Shown: positions 8,071 through 16,789, numbered from the stretch's first letter. The stretch: DNA of 64,000 nucleotides from Pseudidiomarina homiensis (GCF_003987225.1 NZ_PIPX01000001.1:806001-870000), one strand, 5' to 3'. Notes: generated by a model from the letters alone, not told the origin. A program made the numbers and translations.

Positions 8071-8985
8071 CTAGAGCGCCCACTCCTCGCGTTTGGCGAC
8101 AAAGAAATCAAGAAAGGCCCGCACCTTTGCCTGCACCGGGCGTGAGGGGTGGTAGTAAGCGTAGACCTCCGCGCCCTCCCACCAATGCTCTTGGAGAACT
8201 GGGCACAGCTTGCCTTGCTTGATTAAGTCTTGGATAGCGGTGGTATTTGCCGGCGCGTTAGTCAGTCCAAGGCCTGCCACTGCGAGTTCAACGTGCCCTG
8301 CCACGGTTTTAATTTGGCACTCTGGCGTCACGTAGTGTGCTTGGCTGTCGTCACCCTTGGCAACCAGCACATTACTGGGTTGGTTGTGCAAGTAGCCTAT
8401 AACCTTATGGAGTTCGAGATCTGCAAGTGTTTTGGGCGTGCCCTTTGCAGCCAAATACTCGGGCGAGGCAAATATGCCATAGGCCGATGACCACAGCGTT
8501 TTGCGCTTTAAGCCCGGAAACCGTTGGCCAAGGTAAGGTCCGACAGCCCAAAATACGTCAAAATCGTCGTCAAGAACGTCAATAATCGATTCTTTGACGT
8601 CAATCGAGATGCCCAACTCAGGATAATGCTCAGTAAACTCTGCAAGCCACGGCACGAGCGTTTCATCGACGATGTCATTGGACTGACAAACCACGCGCAG
8701 TTCACCGGTAACCGTGGTTTCGTTCGTTTCGCCAAACTGCACAAGTTCTTGGTAATGTTCCAAAAAAGCTTCGGATTTCTTCTTAAACTTCGCGCCAAAT
8801 TCGGTGAGTACTAATTGGCGTCGTGTGCGAATGAATAACGCTTGGTTGAGTTCTGTTTCAAGGCGCTGAATTTGCTTGCTGATCGCCATCACCGTCTTCG
8901 ACTCAGCTTCAGCAACGCGCGACATATTGCCGGTCTCGGCAACCTTACAAAATGCCCTTAGATCTCGGGGATGAATCACTTGCAA
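8071..8985 (-). CDS. LysR-family transcriptional regulator
   Basis: A 304-residue LysR regulator: winged helix-turn-helix at residues 1-60 (RDLRAFCKVAETGNMSRVA, then LETELNQALFIRTRR) and a two-subdomain effector-binding region. It is divergent from the CPBP protease gene with 99 bases between start codons, the usual arrangement for a LysR regulator acting on its neighbour and itself. The HTH has MSRVAEAESKTVMAISKQI, a somewhat unusual recognition helix. Effector unknown. Confidence 0.88.
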   Translation of the reverse strand: MQVIHPRDLRAFCKVAETGNMSRVAEAESKTVMAISKQIQRLETELNQALFIRTRRQLVLTEFGAKFKKKSEAFLEHYQELVQFGETNETTVTGELRVVCQSNDIVDETLVPWLAEFTEHYPELGISIDVKESIIDVLDDDFDVFWAVGPYLGQRFPGLKRKTLWSSAYGIFASPEYLAAKGTPKTLADLELHKVIGYLHNQPSNVLVAKGDDSQAHYVTPECQIKTVAGHVELAVAGLGLTNAPANTTAIQDLIKQGKLCPVLQEHWWEGAEVYAYYHPSRPVQAKVRAFLDFFVAKREEWAL

Positions 8986-9084
8986 ACCTTTAATTTAGTT
9001 TTTCTATACTATTAATACATTTATTTACACACCACAAGTCATTAATCTTTACGTATTCGCAAAAGTACAGAAGACGGAATACCA

Positions 9085-9783
9085 ATGACGATTCAACCTA
9101 CCGAATGGCTCATGCTGTTTATCATTGTTTTAATGCCAGTGTATAGCTTGTGGGAAGCCGATAAAGTCAAAATCGCCATTCTTGCGGGGAGGAAAACCAA
9201 GATCCGCGCTTACCAAGACGCCATGCTCTTCATGTGGTTGCCGACCCTAGTGTTGCTCGCTCTCATGGCTTATGGCGCATTTGCGCCTAGCGATTTTAGC
9301 TTGCTGTGGCTGGGTAACCTTGGCAACTGGATAGGTACGGTATTCGTTGTCGCTATTGCGGGTTACTTCGCCTACTCCGCTTATACGCTGATGCACAATG
9401 CTTCGGCGCGCCAAAAGTTTCGTGACGTTTCGCAAAATCATGATTGGATGATGCCGGTCAACAAAAGCGAACTACGCTGGTTCACCCTAGGTTTATCGGT
9501 GTCCGCCGGCGTTTGCGAGGAGCTTCTATTCCGAGGCTTTATCATCGGCGCCTTAGGCGACAGTCTAGGTGTTGTTGTCAGCTTAATTCTGAGCAGCCTT
9601 TTATTTGGTTTGTGCCATGTCTATCAGGGCTGGATGAACGTCCTGCGCACCGGCATCATCGGCTTGGTCCTCGGTGTCATTTTTATTCTCACGGAATCGC
9701 TTTGGGTGGTCATTGCCCTGCACGCACTCGTAGACATCTACGGTGGGATTGTCGGTTATCTTTTTCAGCAACCTGAAAAGTAA
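9085..9783 (+). CDS. CPBP-family intramembrane metalloprotease
   Basis: A 232-residue membrane protein with six or seven hydrophobic segments and the CPBP/Abi (PF02517) motifs: EELLFR at 145-150, FGLCH with H178, and HALVD with H213 and D217. Members are Rce1-like glutamate-type proteases; bacterial roles include bacteriocin self-immunity, but no bacteriocin gene is nearby. The target is unknown. It is divergent from the LysR gene and may be controlled by it. Confidence 0.85.
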   Translation: MTIQPTEWLMLFIIVLMPVYSLWEADKVKIAILAGRKTKIRAYQDAMLFMWLPTLVLLALMAYGAFAPSDFSLLWLGNLGNWIGTVFVVAIAGYFAYSAYTLMHNASARQKFRDVSQNHDWMMPVNKSELRWFTLGLSVSAGVCEELLFRGFIIGALGDSLGVVVSLILSSLLFGLCHVYQGWMNVLRTGIIGLVLGVIFILTESLWVVIALHALVDIYGGIVGYLFQQPEK

Positions 9784-9803
9784 ATTGCGTATTAAAACTA
9801 AAC

Positions 9804-9831
9804 TTGCAAAATGTATCTTTTGGGATACACT
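9804..9831 (+). promoter_or_regulatory. higBA promoter with overlapping palindrome
   Basis: TTGCAA (9804-9809) and TACACT (9826-9831) form a 16-base-spaced sigma70-like promoter. The inverted repeat TGTATC-N6-GATACA (9812-9829) covers the -10 element and lies just upstream of the toxin ATG at 9838. This is a likely binding site for the HigA-type antitoxin, giving autorepression. Assignment rests on position and symmetry only. Confidence 0.5.
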
Positions 9832-9837
9832 TGAGGC

Positions 9838-10146
9838 ATGAAAAGGATTCAGACGACCATCCAGTTCACGCAGTGGCTGGATCGCTTAAAGGACTTAAGT
9901 GGAAGAGCTCGGGTGCAAACCCGAATTCAGCGTCTAGCTATGGGCAATCCCGGCACACATAGAAATTTGAAACACGGGGTGTCAGAGTTAAAAGTTAACG
10001 TTGGACCAGGTTATAGAGTCTATTACACGGAGCGCGATAACCTTCTGATTGTCCTGCTTTGCGGCGGCGATAAAAACAGCCAACAAGATGATATCAAGCG
10101 AGCCTACAATTTAGTAAAAGGCTTGGAGTCTTCAAATGACAACTAA
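9838..10146 (+). CDS. higB: HigB-like RelE/ParE-family toxin
   Basis: A 102-residue toxin of the 'addiction module killer protein' subgroup of RelE/ParE. It has the typical LxRLxxGNPGTHRNLKHGVSELKVNVGPGYRVYYT block near residues 32-65 and the LLCGGDKNSQQDDIKRA tail. In the family it is a ribosome-dependent mRNA endonuclease. It overlaps the antitoxin gene by 11 bases, so the pair is translationally coupled, with toxin first as in higBA. A compact module between the CPBP and HAD genes, probably horizontally mobile. Confidence 0.88.
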   Translation: MKRIQTTIQFTQWLDRLKDLSGRARVQTRIQRLAMGNPGTHRNLKHGVSELKVNVGPGYRVYYTERDNLLIVLLCGGDKNSQQDDIKRAYNLVKGLESSNDN

Positions 10147-10429
10147 AACTTATGACTATGATGTAGCTGACCATCTGCGTACACGCGAAGAAATGGCGGC
10201 TTACCTCGAAGCAGCTATTGAAGAAAGCGACGGCGATGCCGCATTTATCGCAAGTGCGCTTGGTGATATAGCACGCGCACAAGGCATGTCTGAATTGTCA
10301 CAAAAAACTGGGCTTGGTCGTGAAAGCCTTTATAAAGCGCTTTCAAAAAATGGCAACCCTAAATTCAGTACGGTACTTAAAGTAGCGAAAGCGCTTGGCA
10401 TGCGCTTTGAGATTAAGCCCGCAGCTTAG
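10136..10429 (+). CDS. higA: HigA-like antitoxin
   Basis: A 97-residue antitoxin with the 'addiction module antidote' pattern: N-terminal YDYDVADHLRTREEMAAYLEAA, then a helix-turn-helix region (GMSELSQKTGLGRESLYKALS, about 49-69) and the PKFSTVLKVAKALG helix. It should bind and neutralise the upstream HigB-like toxin and repress the promoter at 9804-9831. Its 3' end overlaps the convergent HAD gene by 17 bases, suggesting a tight insertion of the module. Confidence 0.88.
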   Translation: MTTKTYDYDVADHLRTREEMAAYLEAAIEESDGDAAFIASALGDIARAQGMSELSQKTGLGRESLYKALSKNGNPKFSTVLKVAKALGMRFEIKPAA

Positions 10430-11018
10430 TCAGTTCGCGTCCGCGATAAAACTTTCGGTCCGCCAAGTCAAGTAACGCGTGGTCTTCAGCGGTGTCGCCG
10501 TAGGCGAAAACTGTGCCGTAGTCATTGAGGTCGAGATAGCTTTTCACGCGCTCAGCTTTCGCTAAACCTGTGCAATCACCGTCGACATAATTACCAGTTA
10601 GGCGCCCGTCGACAGTCTCCAGTTGAACGCCAATGAGCTCAACGCCCACGGCTTCGCACCAAGGTTTCAAATACACCTCGAGGGACGCCGAAACGACAAC
10701 AATTCGGTCGCCGCGCTGCTTGTGCCACTGAATGCGCTCGGCCGCTTCAGCGCGCAACACTGTCGGAAGGTAGTTCTCAGCATGGTCTCGTCCAAGCGCC
10801 TCAAGCCTCGCGCTCGTTACGTTTTTGAAAGCAAACTTAATGAGGCGCTGGCGAATCGTTGTGGCCTTTACTAGGCCCATTCGGTAACCCATGACCGATG
10901 GAGCTAATACAAAACGCCCCCAACTTTGCCGACGTGCAGAAACGGCACCTTTAACGAAAGCTGTGAAGGTGTCGGAATGAGTAATGGTGCCGTCAAAGTC
11001 GAACAAAGCTAAATTCAT
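10413..11018 (-). CDS. HAD-IB family phosphatase
   Basis: A 201-residue HAD hydrolase of subfamily IB. Motif I is FDFDGTITHSD (nucleophile D6), motif II is VVVSASLE near 96-103, and motif III/IV is FAYGDTAEDHALL near 169-181. It resembles PgpC/SerB-like phosphatases; the substrate (phosphatidylglycerophosphate or a small phosphomonoester) is not determined. I start at the ATG of MNLALFDFDG; upstream in-frame codons to 11075 lack family similarity and overlap the divergent leader. Confidence 0.8.
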   Translation of the reverse strand: MNLALFDFDGTITHSDTFTAFVKGAVSARRQSWGRFVLAPSVMGYRMGLVKATTIRQRLIKFAFKNVTSARLEALGRDHAENYLPTVLRAEAAERIQWHKQRGDRIVVVSASLEVYLKPWCEAVGVELIGVQLETVDGRLTGNYVDGDCTGLAKAERVKSYLDLNDYGTVFAYGDTAEDHALLDLADRKFYRGRELTKLRA

Positions 11019-11146
11019 TGGCAAAATGTAAACAACCCGGCATTGATTTACAACTTTTCGTTTACAACTTTTCATTTACAACTGAGAGACCTGTGCGTAA
11101 TCTCAAACAACTTATGGAAAGCCATACAAATCAACGAGGATGCACC

Positions 11147-11755
11147 ATGTTTGCCGCCGCACTTTCATTCAAGCGCCTATTCGCTGTAGCCCTAACTTTA
11201 GTCGTCGCGGGTTGCGCAAGTGCACCTGAAGCACCAGCACCCAAAGCAGAATCTTTCACGCTTAAACACGCCCGCTTCGGTCACACCGCAGTGGCAGATG
11301 ACGAAGCGATTTATGTGTTCGGTGGCACCAACGAACGTGGTTTTATTGGTAACATCGAGCGCATTGACCCGGTCACCAAAACTTCGACTGTGCTGCCTGT
11401 ACGCATAATGCCGCGTCGCTATGCGTCCGCTGTTTGGGATGGCGGCGAGTTAATTTATATCTTTGGTGGCGACGGTTTTCAGCAAGGCAATTACCATGTC
11501 GAGCCAACGATTGAGATTTTTAATACCCGCACACGCAAAGTAAGCCGTACCAAGATGCACCTGCCGCGCCGTCTGAACAGCGCCGCACGGTTAGGTGAAC
11601 AGATTTATGTCGTCGGTGGCTCAACCTTCGATGCCGACAGTGGCTTCCGCACAAGCCCGCTCGTGACCGCTTATAACTTCAACAATGAACAGTTAAACCG
11701 CTTGGCCGACTTGCCAGACGCGCGCGACACCCAGGTCTTTGCTGTGGGTGAATAG
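11147..11755 (+). CDS. Kelch-repeat lipoprotein
   Basis: A 202-residue exported protein. The N-terminus has a hydrophobic signal ending in a VVAGC lipobox (lipidated Cys near residue 24). Three or four Kelch blades follow, each with a YVFGG/YIFGG/YVVGG strand. Four blades at most would make an incomplete propeller on its own, so oligomerisation is possible. The start at 11147 has GAGGA six bases upstream; longer frames to 11018 are spurious. Function unknown. Confidence 0.75.
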   Translation: MFAAALSFKRLFAVALTLVVAGCASAPEAPAPKAESFTLKHARFGHTAVADDEAIYVFGGTNERGFIGNIERIDPVTKTSTVLPVRIMPRRYASAVWDGGELIYIFGGDGFQQGNYHVEPTIEIFNTRTRKVSRTKMHLPRRLNSAARLGEQIYVVGGSTFDADSGFRTSPLVTAYNFNNEQLNRLADLPDARDTQVFAVGE

Positions 11756-11857
11756 CCCATTCAACCACCCATTTCGACCATTCACACAGAAAGTCAGTGA
11801 CAGTTACGGTTGTCCTTTCAATAATGGCACTATTGATTCGGACAACCGCGAAGCTTT

Positions 11858-12853
11858 ATGCAACAACTGACTCGAAAAGACTATTTTATTGCCCTTGGTG
11901 GTCTCGCTTTTCTTAGCGCCAGCATCACCTTTGTCGACTGGTGGCAGCGCGGTCAAGGCGGCGTAAGCGAAGCGCTGCTAGCCGGCGGCATAGCTATTTT
12001 GTTGCTATTTTGGCTGCCCTTATCAGTCGCCCTCTACTCACTAAAAAAACTTAAATTGCATAAAACCGTGCAGGCGCTACCAGTGTGGTTGCTTTGTTTT
12101 TATTTCGGGTTCCGTTGCTGGGGCTTTGCCCTGTCGCTGATCTATCCATCCATGCAACTGGGCTGGCTCGATACCTTTTTCATGTCGCTACCTTGGGCCG
12201 TTGGAACCTACGTCATTTATCGTGCTTACATCACCTATAAGACGCTGCAAGCGGAACGCTTATTACGCAAGCAAGCGGAGCTTAATCAGTTAAAGCAAAC
12301 CTTGCACCCGCACTTCTTGTTCAACAGCCTAAACACGCTCTCGGCCTTTATTGTGGCTGATCCACAGAAAGCTGAGCAACTGACCCAAGATCTTGCCAGT
12401 GTGCTGCGGCATAGTTTGGATACCGACAACCAAGCAACCATCCGCTTGAAGCGTGAACTTTTGGTGCTGCAAAAATGGCTTAACATTGAGCAGGCCCGCT
12501 TGGGGGATGATCTCCGCATTGAGCTCAATGTTGATGACGACGCATTGAATTGGCAGTTGCCGCCGTTTTTACTGCAACCACTTATTGAAAACTCGATTAA
12601 GCATGCCCAGCAACTCCCTATCACCATAGGTATCAACTGTACGACAAGTGAAGATAAGCTTTACCTACGCGTGAGCGATAATGGACCGGGTTTTCCCGAC
12701 CAGCTGCTTCGCACTCAGGAGCACCCATCTGGCATAGGTGTCGGTTTAACCACAACGCTGCAACGTTTACGTTTGCTCGGCAATGCAGAGTACCAGCTAA
12801 CGAATAACCACGGGGCAGTGATTTCTATTGTGCTGGAGGCCGACCATGACTAA
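11858..12853 (+). CDS. LytS/YehU-type sensor histidine kinase
   Basis: A 331-residue inner-membrane kinase. About four transmembrane helices occupy residues 10-125, followed by a His_kinase domain (PF06580) with the phosphoacceptor in LHPHFLFNSLNTL (H152). The ATP-binding region has QPLIENSIKHA (N box) and DNGPGFP (G1). No extracytoplasmic sensor domain is seen, so the signal is likely sensed in or at the membrane. It overlaps the response-regulator gene by eight bases, a coupled two-component pair. Confidence 0.9.
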   Translation: MQQLTRKDYFIALGGLAFLSASITFVDWWQRGQGGVSEALLAGGIAILLLFWLPLSVALYSLKKLKLHKTVQALPVWLLCFYFGFRCWGFALSLIYPSMQLGWLDTFFMSLPWAVGTYVIYRAYITYKTLQAERLLRKQAELNQLKQTLHPHFLFNSLNTLSAFIVADPQKAEQLTQDLASVLRHSLDTDNQATIRLKRELLVLQKWLNIEQARLGDDLRIELNVDDDALNWQLPPFLLQPLIENSIKHAQQLPITIGINCTTSEDKLYLRVSDNGPGFPDQLLRTQEHPSGIGVGLTTTLQRLRLLGNAEYQLTNNHGAVISIVLEADHD

Positions 12854-13559
12854 GCGCATTGTGATTGTCGACGATGAAGAAGCGGCTCGCCTGAAACTGC
12901 GACAGTTACTTGCCAGCCTCTCGGAATGGCAGATCGTCGCCGAGTTAAATTCGGGGCGAGCACTCCTAGAAACCCTAAACACGTCTGCCATCGACGTCGT
13001 TCTGCTCGACATCAATATGCCAGGCATGAACGGTATCGAGGTGCTCACGACGCTGAACGCACAAGGTTTTAATGGCGAGGTCATTTTTACCACTGCACAC
13101 AGCCGTTATGCGGTCGATGCCTTTACTGGAGCCGCCGCCGATTATGTGCTGAAACCCCTCGACGCAAGTCGTTTGCAGTTAGCCCTCGATCGCGCCGCAC
13201 AAAAGCTACATGTAAAACAACTACAGCAGGCGCAGCAAGAACTCATCAGTCACGTAGGCCAACGTGCGCGGCCGCTTAAAGTCGAATCTATTGATGCCAT
13301 TGTCACCCAAGACGGCATACAACTTGCGCATAGCGGTTCGCAGGTCTACCCGCTCGAGCACACACTCAAAGAGTTAGAGAGCCAACTTCCGCCCCATTTC
13401 TTGCGCGTCCATCGAGGAGCCATCGTCAATCGTTATCGGCTAAGCGAAGTCGAACGCTGGCTCAATGGCCGTTTGCTACTGCGCTTTTTACATTCGAACT
13501 TAGAGGTGCTCACCAGTCGTAACGGCGCCCGCGAACTCAAACGGCACTTAAAGATGTAG
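12846..13559 (+). CDS. LytTR-family response regulator
   Basis: A 237-residue regulator with a receiver domain (acidic pocket VDDEE at 8-12, phosphoacceptor D55 in LLDINMPG, K near 105) and a C-terminal LytTR DNA-binding domain (about 140-237, with HFLRVHRGAIVN). The start is the ATG inside the kinase stop region. It should be phosphorylated by the upstream LytS-like kinase. The following gene, a BAAT-like lipoprotein, is 38 bases downstream and is a candidate target or operon member. Confidence 0.9.
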   Translation: MTKRIVIVDDEEAARLKLRQLLASLSEWQIVAELNSGRALLETLNTSAIDVVLLDINMPGMNGIEVLTTLNAQGFNGEVIFTTAHSRYAVDAFTGAAADYVLKPLDASRLQLALDRAAQKLHVKQLQQAQQELISHVGQRARPLKVESIDAIVTQDGIQLAHSGSQVYPLEHTLKELESQLPPHFLRVHRGAIVNRYRLSEVERWLNGRLLLRFLHSNLEVLTSRNGARELKRHLKM

Positions 13560-13597
13560 TGCATCCCCCGAAAAACTCAAAAAACTGAGGAACAACC

Positions 13598-14446
13598 ATG
13601 AAAAAGTTAATTACACCAACCCTATTGGTGGGGCTTCTTACGGCCTGTAGTCAGGCGCCATCTCCCGATTTACACAAGCTCTATATCAACGATGAGCAAG
13701 CGCACCCGTTGGTGGTGCTGCTTGGTGGCAGCGACGGTGGAAATTATTTTGCTGCACCACAAATGAAGCCCTTGCTCGAGCGTTATCATGATTACGGCTT
13801 TTCGGTCGCTTCACTTGGCTATTTCGGCACAGAAAATACGCCCGATAAACCGCGAGAGCTTTCGTTAGAGGCGATTAATGAGAGGATTGCCCTACTGGCA
13901 GCTGACCCGGCAGTTAAAGATGAATGCGTTGTTCTTCTCGGCTTTTCCAAAGGCGCCGAGCTGGCGTTACTGCTAGGTAGTCACTTTGATACCGCCAATC
14001 ATATCGTCGCAGCCTTCCCTAGCCACGTTGCTTGGAATGCGGTGAAAAGCCCGTCCAGCCAATCAGGGTGGCGTTTAAACGGTGAGCCCTTAGCCTATAT
14101 CGACGCGCCGTTAGTCTCCTTTGACATGCTTTCGGGCATGATCACCGGCGAGTACGTCGACGCCTTCAACGATGCCCTGGCTGAAGCTTCACCCGCCGAC
14201 ATCGACGCAGCCCGGATTCCGGTTGAGCAGATTCAAGGATCGGTCACGTTGGTTTCAAGTAAGCAAGACCAGATATGGCCTTCGTACGACATGGCTTTGC
14301 AAATCGAAGAACACCTCAAGCAACACGATTATTCCCAGCCGACCTTACACATTGCCCTTGAAGGTGACCATTACAGTTATGATCGCGACACCATGCATAA
14401 GGTGTTATCGCAGCTAAAAGAGGTGATGAATCCTGACTGCGGATAG
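13598..14446 (+). CDS. BAAT_C-domain alpha/beta hydrolase lipoprotein
   Basis: A 282-residue lipoprotein (lipobox LLTAC, Cys17) with an alpha/beta-hydrolase domain of the BAAT C-terminal type (PF08840). The nucleophile is in LLGFSKGAELAL (S117) with AAFPSHVAWNAV following; the acid near SKQDQIWPS and histidine near GDHYSY complete a likely triad. Family enzymes are acyl-CoA thioesterases or acyltransferases, but an exported lipoprotein form probably acts on another substrate. It follows the two-component pair in the same direction. Confidence 0.8.
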   Translation: MKKLITPTLLVGLLTACSQAPSPDLHKLYINDEQAHPLVVLLGGSDGGNYFAAPQMKPLLERYHDYGFSVASLGYFGTENTPDKPRELSLEAINERIALLAADPAVKDECVVLLGFSKGAELALLLGSHFDTANHIVAAFPSHVAWNAVKSPSSQSGWRLNGEPLAYIDAPLVSFDMLSGMITGEYVDAFNDALAEASPADIDAARIPVEQIQGSVTLVSSKQDQIWPSYDMALQIEEHLKQHDYSQPTLHIALEGDHYSYDRDTMHKVLSQLKEVMNPDCG

Positions 14447-14488
14447 TTTCACTGGCTCGCCTTGATGACATGCTACGCGGAACGTTAA

Positions 14489-14561
14489 TTGTCGACAATT
14501 ATAACGGACATAAGGCTTTTTAATTAAATTTTTAATTGGTTAAACTGTATATTGTCGACAA
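14489..14561. promoter_or_regulatory. Two identical 10-bp palindromes flanking a promoter
   Basis: TTGTCGACAA occurs at 14489-14498 (within the longer AATTGTCGACAATT) and again at 14552-14561. Their centres are 63 bases apart, close to six helical turns. The second copy overlaps a TATATT -10-like element (14548-14553) upstream of the PQ-loop gene. Paired operators that allow looping or cooperative repression would explain this; the regulator is not identified. Confidence 0.5.
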
Positions 14562-14581
14562 ACAAACAACGGACAACCCGT

Positions 14582-15274
14582 ATGAACCTCTACACTCTTA
14601 CCGGCTTACTCAATTCCATCCTTATCGTCGTTAGCCTTATTGGCGTATATGCTCAGCTGAAAACGATCTGGGTTCGAAAACAGCAAAACACCTCCACCGG
14701 CGAGGCGACTTCGCTATTATCGCTAAATCAGTTTTCCGTTAGTTTCCTCGCCTATCTCTCATTTTTTGTTTACGGCTACTCGATTTATCCATTTAACCAT
14801 TACATTGTATGGCCCCGCTTAACGGCCGCCTTGCTCGTGGGCATGATTCTTTTTGAAATATGGCGAGATCGCAAGACTAAGGCGTCGTTTGTAACCTTTA
14901 CAGTAGCTTTAGCGTTAGTGTGTCTGGCGACCATAGGCTTACTGCTTGGTAAAACGATTGCAGATCAGGGGCGTTACATTTCAACCACGCTTATTATTGT
15001 TATTTCGGTGATGATCGCCCAAGGTTACTACCACCAAATCAAATTGATTTATAACTCTGGCAACACCGGCGCAGTTAACATTCGAATGAGCCAATTCATT
15101 TTATTGATGGATGTATCGACGATCGCATTTGCGCTAACAATGGGTTTTGCAGATGGTTGGCCGCTACTCGTTTTAGCTATCACCAGTGCTATAACTAAAT
15201 TGGTGATCATGTATTTATTCCGTTGGGTGAGAAAAAGCCCGTTAGCCAAACAACGGCGCAGTCTATCGACTTAA
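14582..15274 (+). CDS. PQ-loop/SWEET-like membrane protein
   Basis: A 230-residue protein with about seven hydrophobic helices and a duplicated three-helix layout. The first repeat contains YAQLKTIWVRKQQNTSTGEATSLLS-like sequence, with a second YYHQIKLIYNSGNTGAVNIRM segment, resembling PQ-loop/SemiSWEET transporters. Substrate unknown. A TTG at 14552 in frame lies inside the palindrome, so I use the ATG at 14582. It is preceded by the paired palindromes and reads toward the convergent ynfA gene. Confidence 0.65.
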   Translation: MNLYTLTGLLNSILIVVSLIGVYAQLKTIWVRKQQNTSTGEATSLLSLNQFSVSFLAYLSFFVYGYSIYPFNHYIVWPRLTAALLVGMILFEIWRDRKTKASFVTFTVALALVCLATIGLLLGKTIADQGRYISTTLIIVISVMIAQGYYHQIKLIYNSGNTGAVNIRMSQFILLMDVSTIAFALTMGFADGWPLLVLAITSAITKLVIMYLFRWVRKSPLAKQRRSLST

Positions 15275-15286
15275 ACCATATAAAAC

Positions 15287-15619
15287 TCACGCCCTAAAAC
15301 TACCCAACACAATAATCGCCATGCCAGCCAGCGCAACGCTGCCGCCGAGCCAGTCATAAAACGTCAAGGTTTGCTTGTCGACGGCGTAGAGCCAGACTAA
15401 TGCAGTGGCGACATAGACTCCGCCGTAAGCCGCATATACACGGCCGCTTGCTGTAGGGTGAAGGCTGAGTAACCAAACAAATAAAGCTAGGCTAAAGGCT
15501 GCGGGGATCAACAACCATGCCGAGTACCCTTTCTTCAACCAAAGGTACGGCAAATAACAGCCGACAATTTCGGCCAGTGCGGTAATGATAAATAACAAAC
15601 CCGTTTTCAGTAGAAGCAC
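15287..15619 (-). CDS. ynfA: YnfA family (UPF0060) membrane protein
   Basis: A 110-residue inner-membrane protein with four transmembrane helices, matching the YnfA/UPF0060 family in length and sequence ([37 protein letters not shown]). Family members are SMR-like small efflux transporters. It sits 16 bases downstream of the cytosine deaminase and may be cotranscribed with it. Confidence 0.9.
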   Translation of the reverse strand: MLLLKTGLLFIITALAEIVGCYLPYLWLKKGYSAWLLIPAAFSLALFVWLLSLHPTASGRVYAAYGGVYVATALVWLYAVDKQTLTFYDWLGGSVALAGMAIIVLGSFRA

Positions 15620-15635
15620 TTAGGTTCTCCGTGGC

Positions 15636-16073
15636 TTATTCGCCGATATCTTCAAACCAAAGTTCGGGCTTCTCTGCAATAAAGGTCGTCATCAGCTCAA
15701 TACAGGTTGGATCTTGAAGCACGTCAACCTTAACACCGGCCATGCGCAGTCGCTCTTCCGCGCCCATGAAGGTTTGGTTCTCACCCACTATAACGTGCGG
15801 AATTCCGTACAGCTCAATCGCGCCCGAGCACATGCAACACGGTGATAACGTCGTATAAATCACACATTCTTTGTAAACCGATGCAGGCTGACGTCCGGCA
15901 TCAGCAAAAGCATCCATTTCGCCATGCAAGATAGGGCTACCACTTTGCACGCGGCGATTATGGCCGCGGCCAATGATCTTACCGTTATGCACTAACACCG
16001 AACCAATCGGTACCCCGCCCTCTGCGAGTCCTTTCTGCGCTTCTTCAATCGCCGCTTGCATGAATTTGTCCAT
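15636..16073 (-). CDS. Yeast-type cytosine deaminase
   Basis: A 145-residue zinc deaminase of the CDA fold. Zinc and catalytic residues are H50 and E52 (ILHGEMD) and C79/C82 (LSPCCMC). The sequence follows fungal Fcy1 closely, including GGVPIG, GRGHN, YTTLSPC, YGIP and the C-terminal WFEDIGE, so conversion of cytosine to uracil is a better guess than tRNA-adenosine or guanine deamination. E. coli CodA is an unrelated amidohydrolase. I start at the second ATG (16073), six bases after AAGGA. Gene transfer is possible. Confidence 0.8.
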   Translation of the reverse strand: MDKFMQAAIEEAQKGLAEGGVPIGSVLVHNGKIIGRGHNRRVQSGSPILHGEMDAFADAGRQPASVYKECVIYTTLSPCCMCSGAIELYGIPHVIVGENQTFMGAEERLRMAGVKVDVLQDPTCIELMTTFIAEKPELWFEDIGE

Positions 16074-16106
16074 AGTCATTCCTTTTATAGTTTCAAATAA
16101 AGCGTA

Positions 16107-16724
16107 TCAATTATTACCTAAGCCAAGCTTTCGCTTTTTCATATAAGCCGCCAGTGCTCGATCATCGGCATGGTCACTACTACAAAGCGCAGCATAAACA
16201 CCCTGTTGATCCTCTTTTTTACGGTGTTGTCCGAGCTTTTCTTTGGCATGAATGTCATCGATCTCGATTTTAAAGCCAACGACAGCTTTACGTAGCCTCG
16301 CTTGGTAGTCTTCTGGCATAACATCGTTGGCTTCCAAGAGCTCAGGCTCATACTTGCGCACAAGCTGCTGCATTGCTTGTGCATTTTCGCTCTCATTTAA
16401 CAGAGTCAGCACGCCATAACAATGCACCGCCGCATAGTTCCACGTCGGGACCGCAGGTCGTGAGCTGTACCATGTCGGCGAAATGTAGGAATGAGGTCCG
16501 TTGAATAGCACCATCACCCGCTTTCCCTCGGCAACTTCCCAGTGTGGATTTGCGCGCGCAAAGTGCCCGTACAAACAGCCAAACGCGCCCTCGTCGGGCG
16601 CCAAAATAAAGGGAAGATGCGTGGCGTTTAAGTTATCGGATACAAGCGCGCCAAAACCAAATTTTGAAATAAATTCAGCGATGGCTTGTGCGTCCGTCAT
16701 TGCCATTTTTGTCGGAATATACAT
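16107..16724 (-). CDS. PaiB-like FMN-binding protein
   Basis: A 205-residue protein of the PaiB family (PF04299), a split-barrel flavin-binding fold often labelled 'FMN-binding negative transcriptional regulator'. Family motifs visible are MYIPTKMAM at the N-terminus, the ATHLPF segment, GHFARANPHW near 73-82, and PTWNYAAVHCYG near 112-123. Regulatory function is poorly supported outside Bacillus. The start at 16724 has AGGTAG upstream. It precedes the deaminase on the same strand with a 33-base gap. Confidence 0.88.
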   Translation of the reverse strand: MYIPTKMAMTDAQAIAEFISKFGFGALVSDNLNATHLPFILAPDEGAFGCLYGHFARANPHWEVAEGKRVMVLFNGPHSYISPTWYSSRPAVPTWNYAAVHCYGVLTLLNESENAQAMQQLVRKYEPELLEANDVMPEDYQARLRKAVVGFKIEIDDIHAKEKLGQHRKKEDQQGVYAALCSSDHADDRALAAYMKKRKLGLGNN

Positions 16725-16789
16725 AGCTACCTTTTTTAATTTGACTCGACGAAACTTTAAATGAATTAACAGCATTATGAGTGGTGCTC

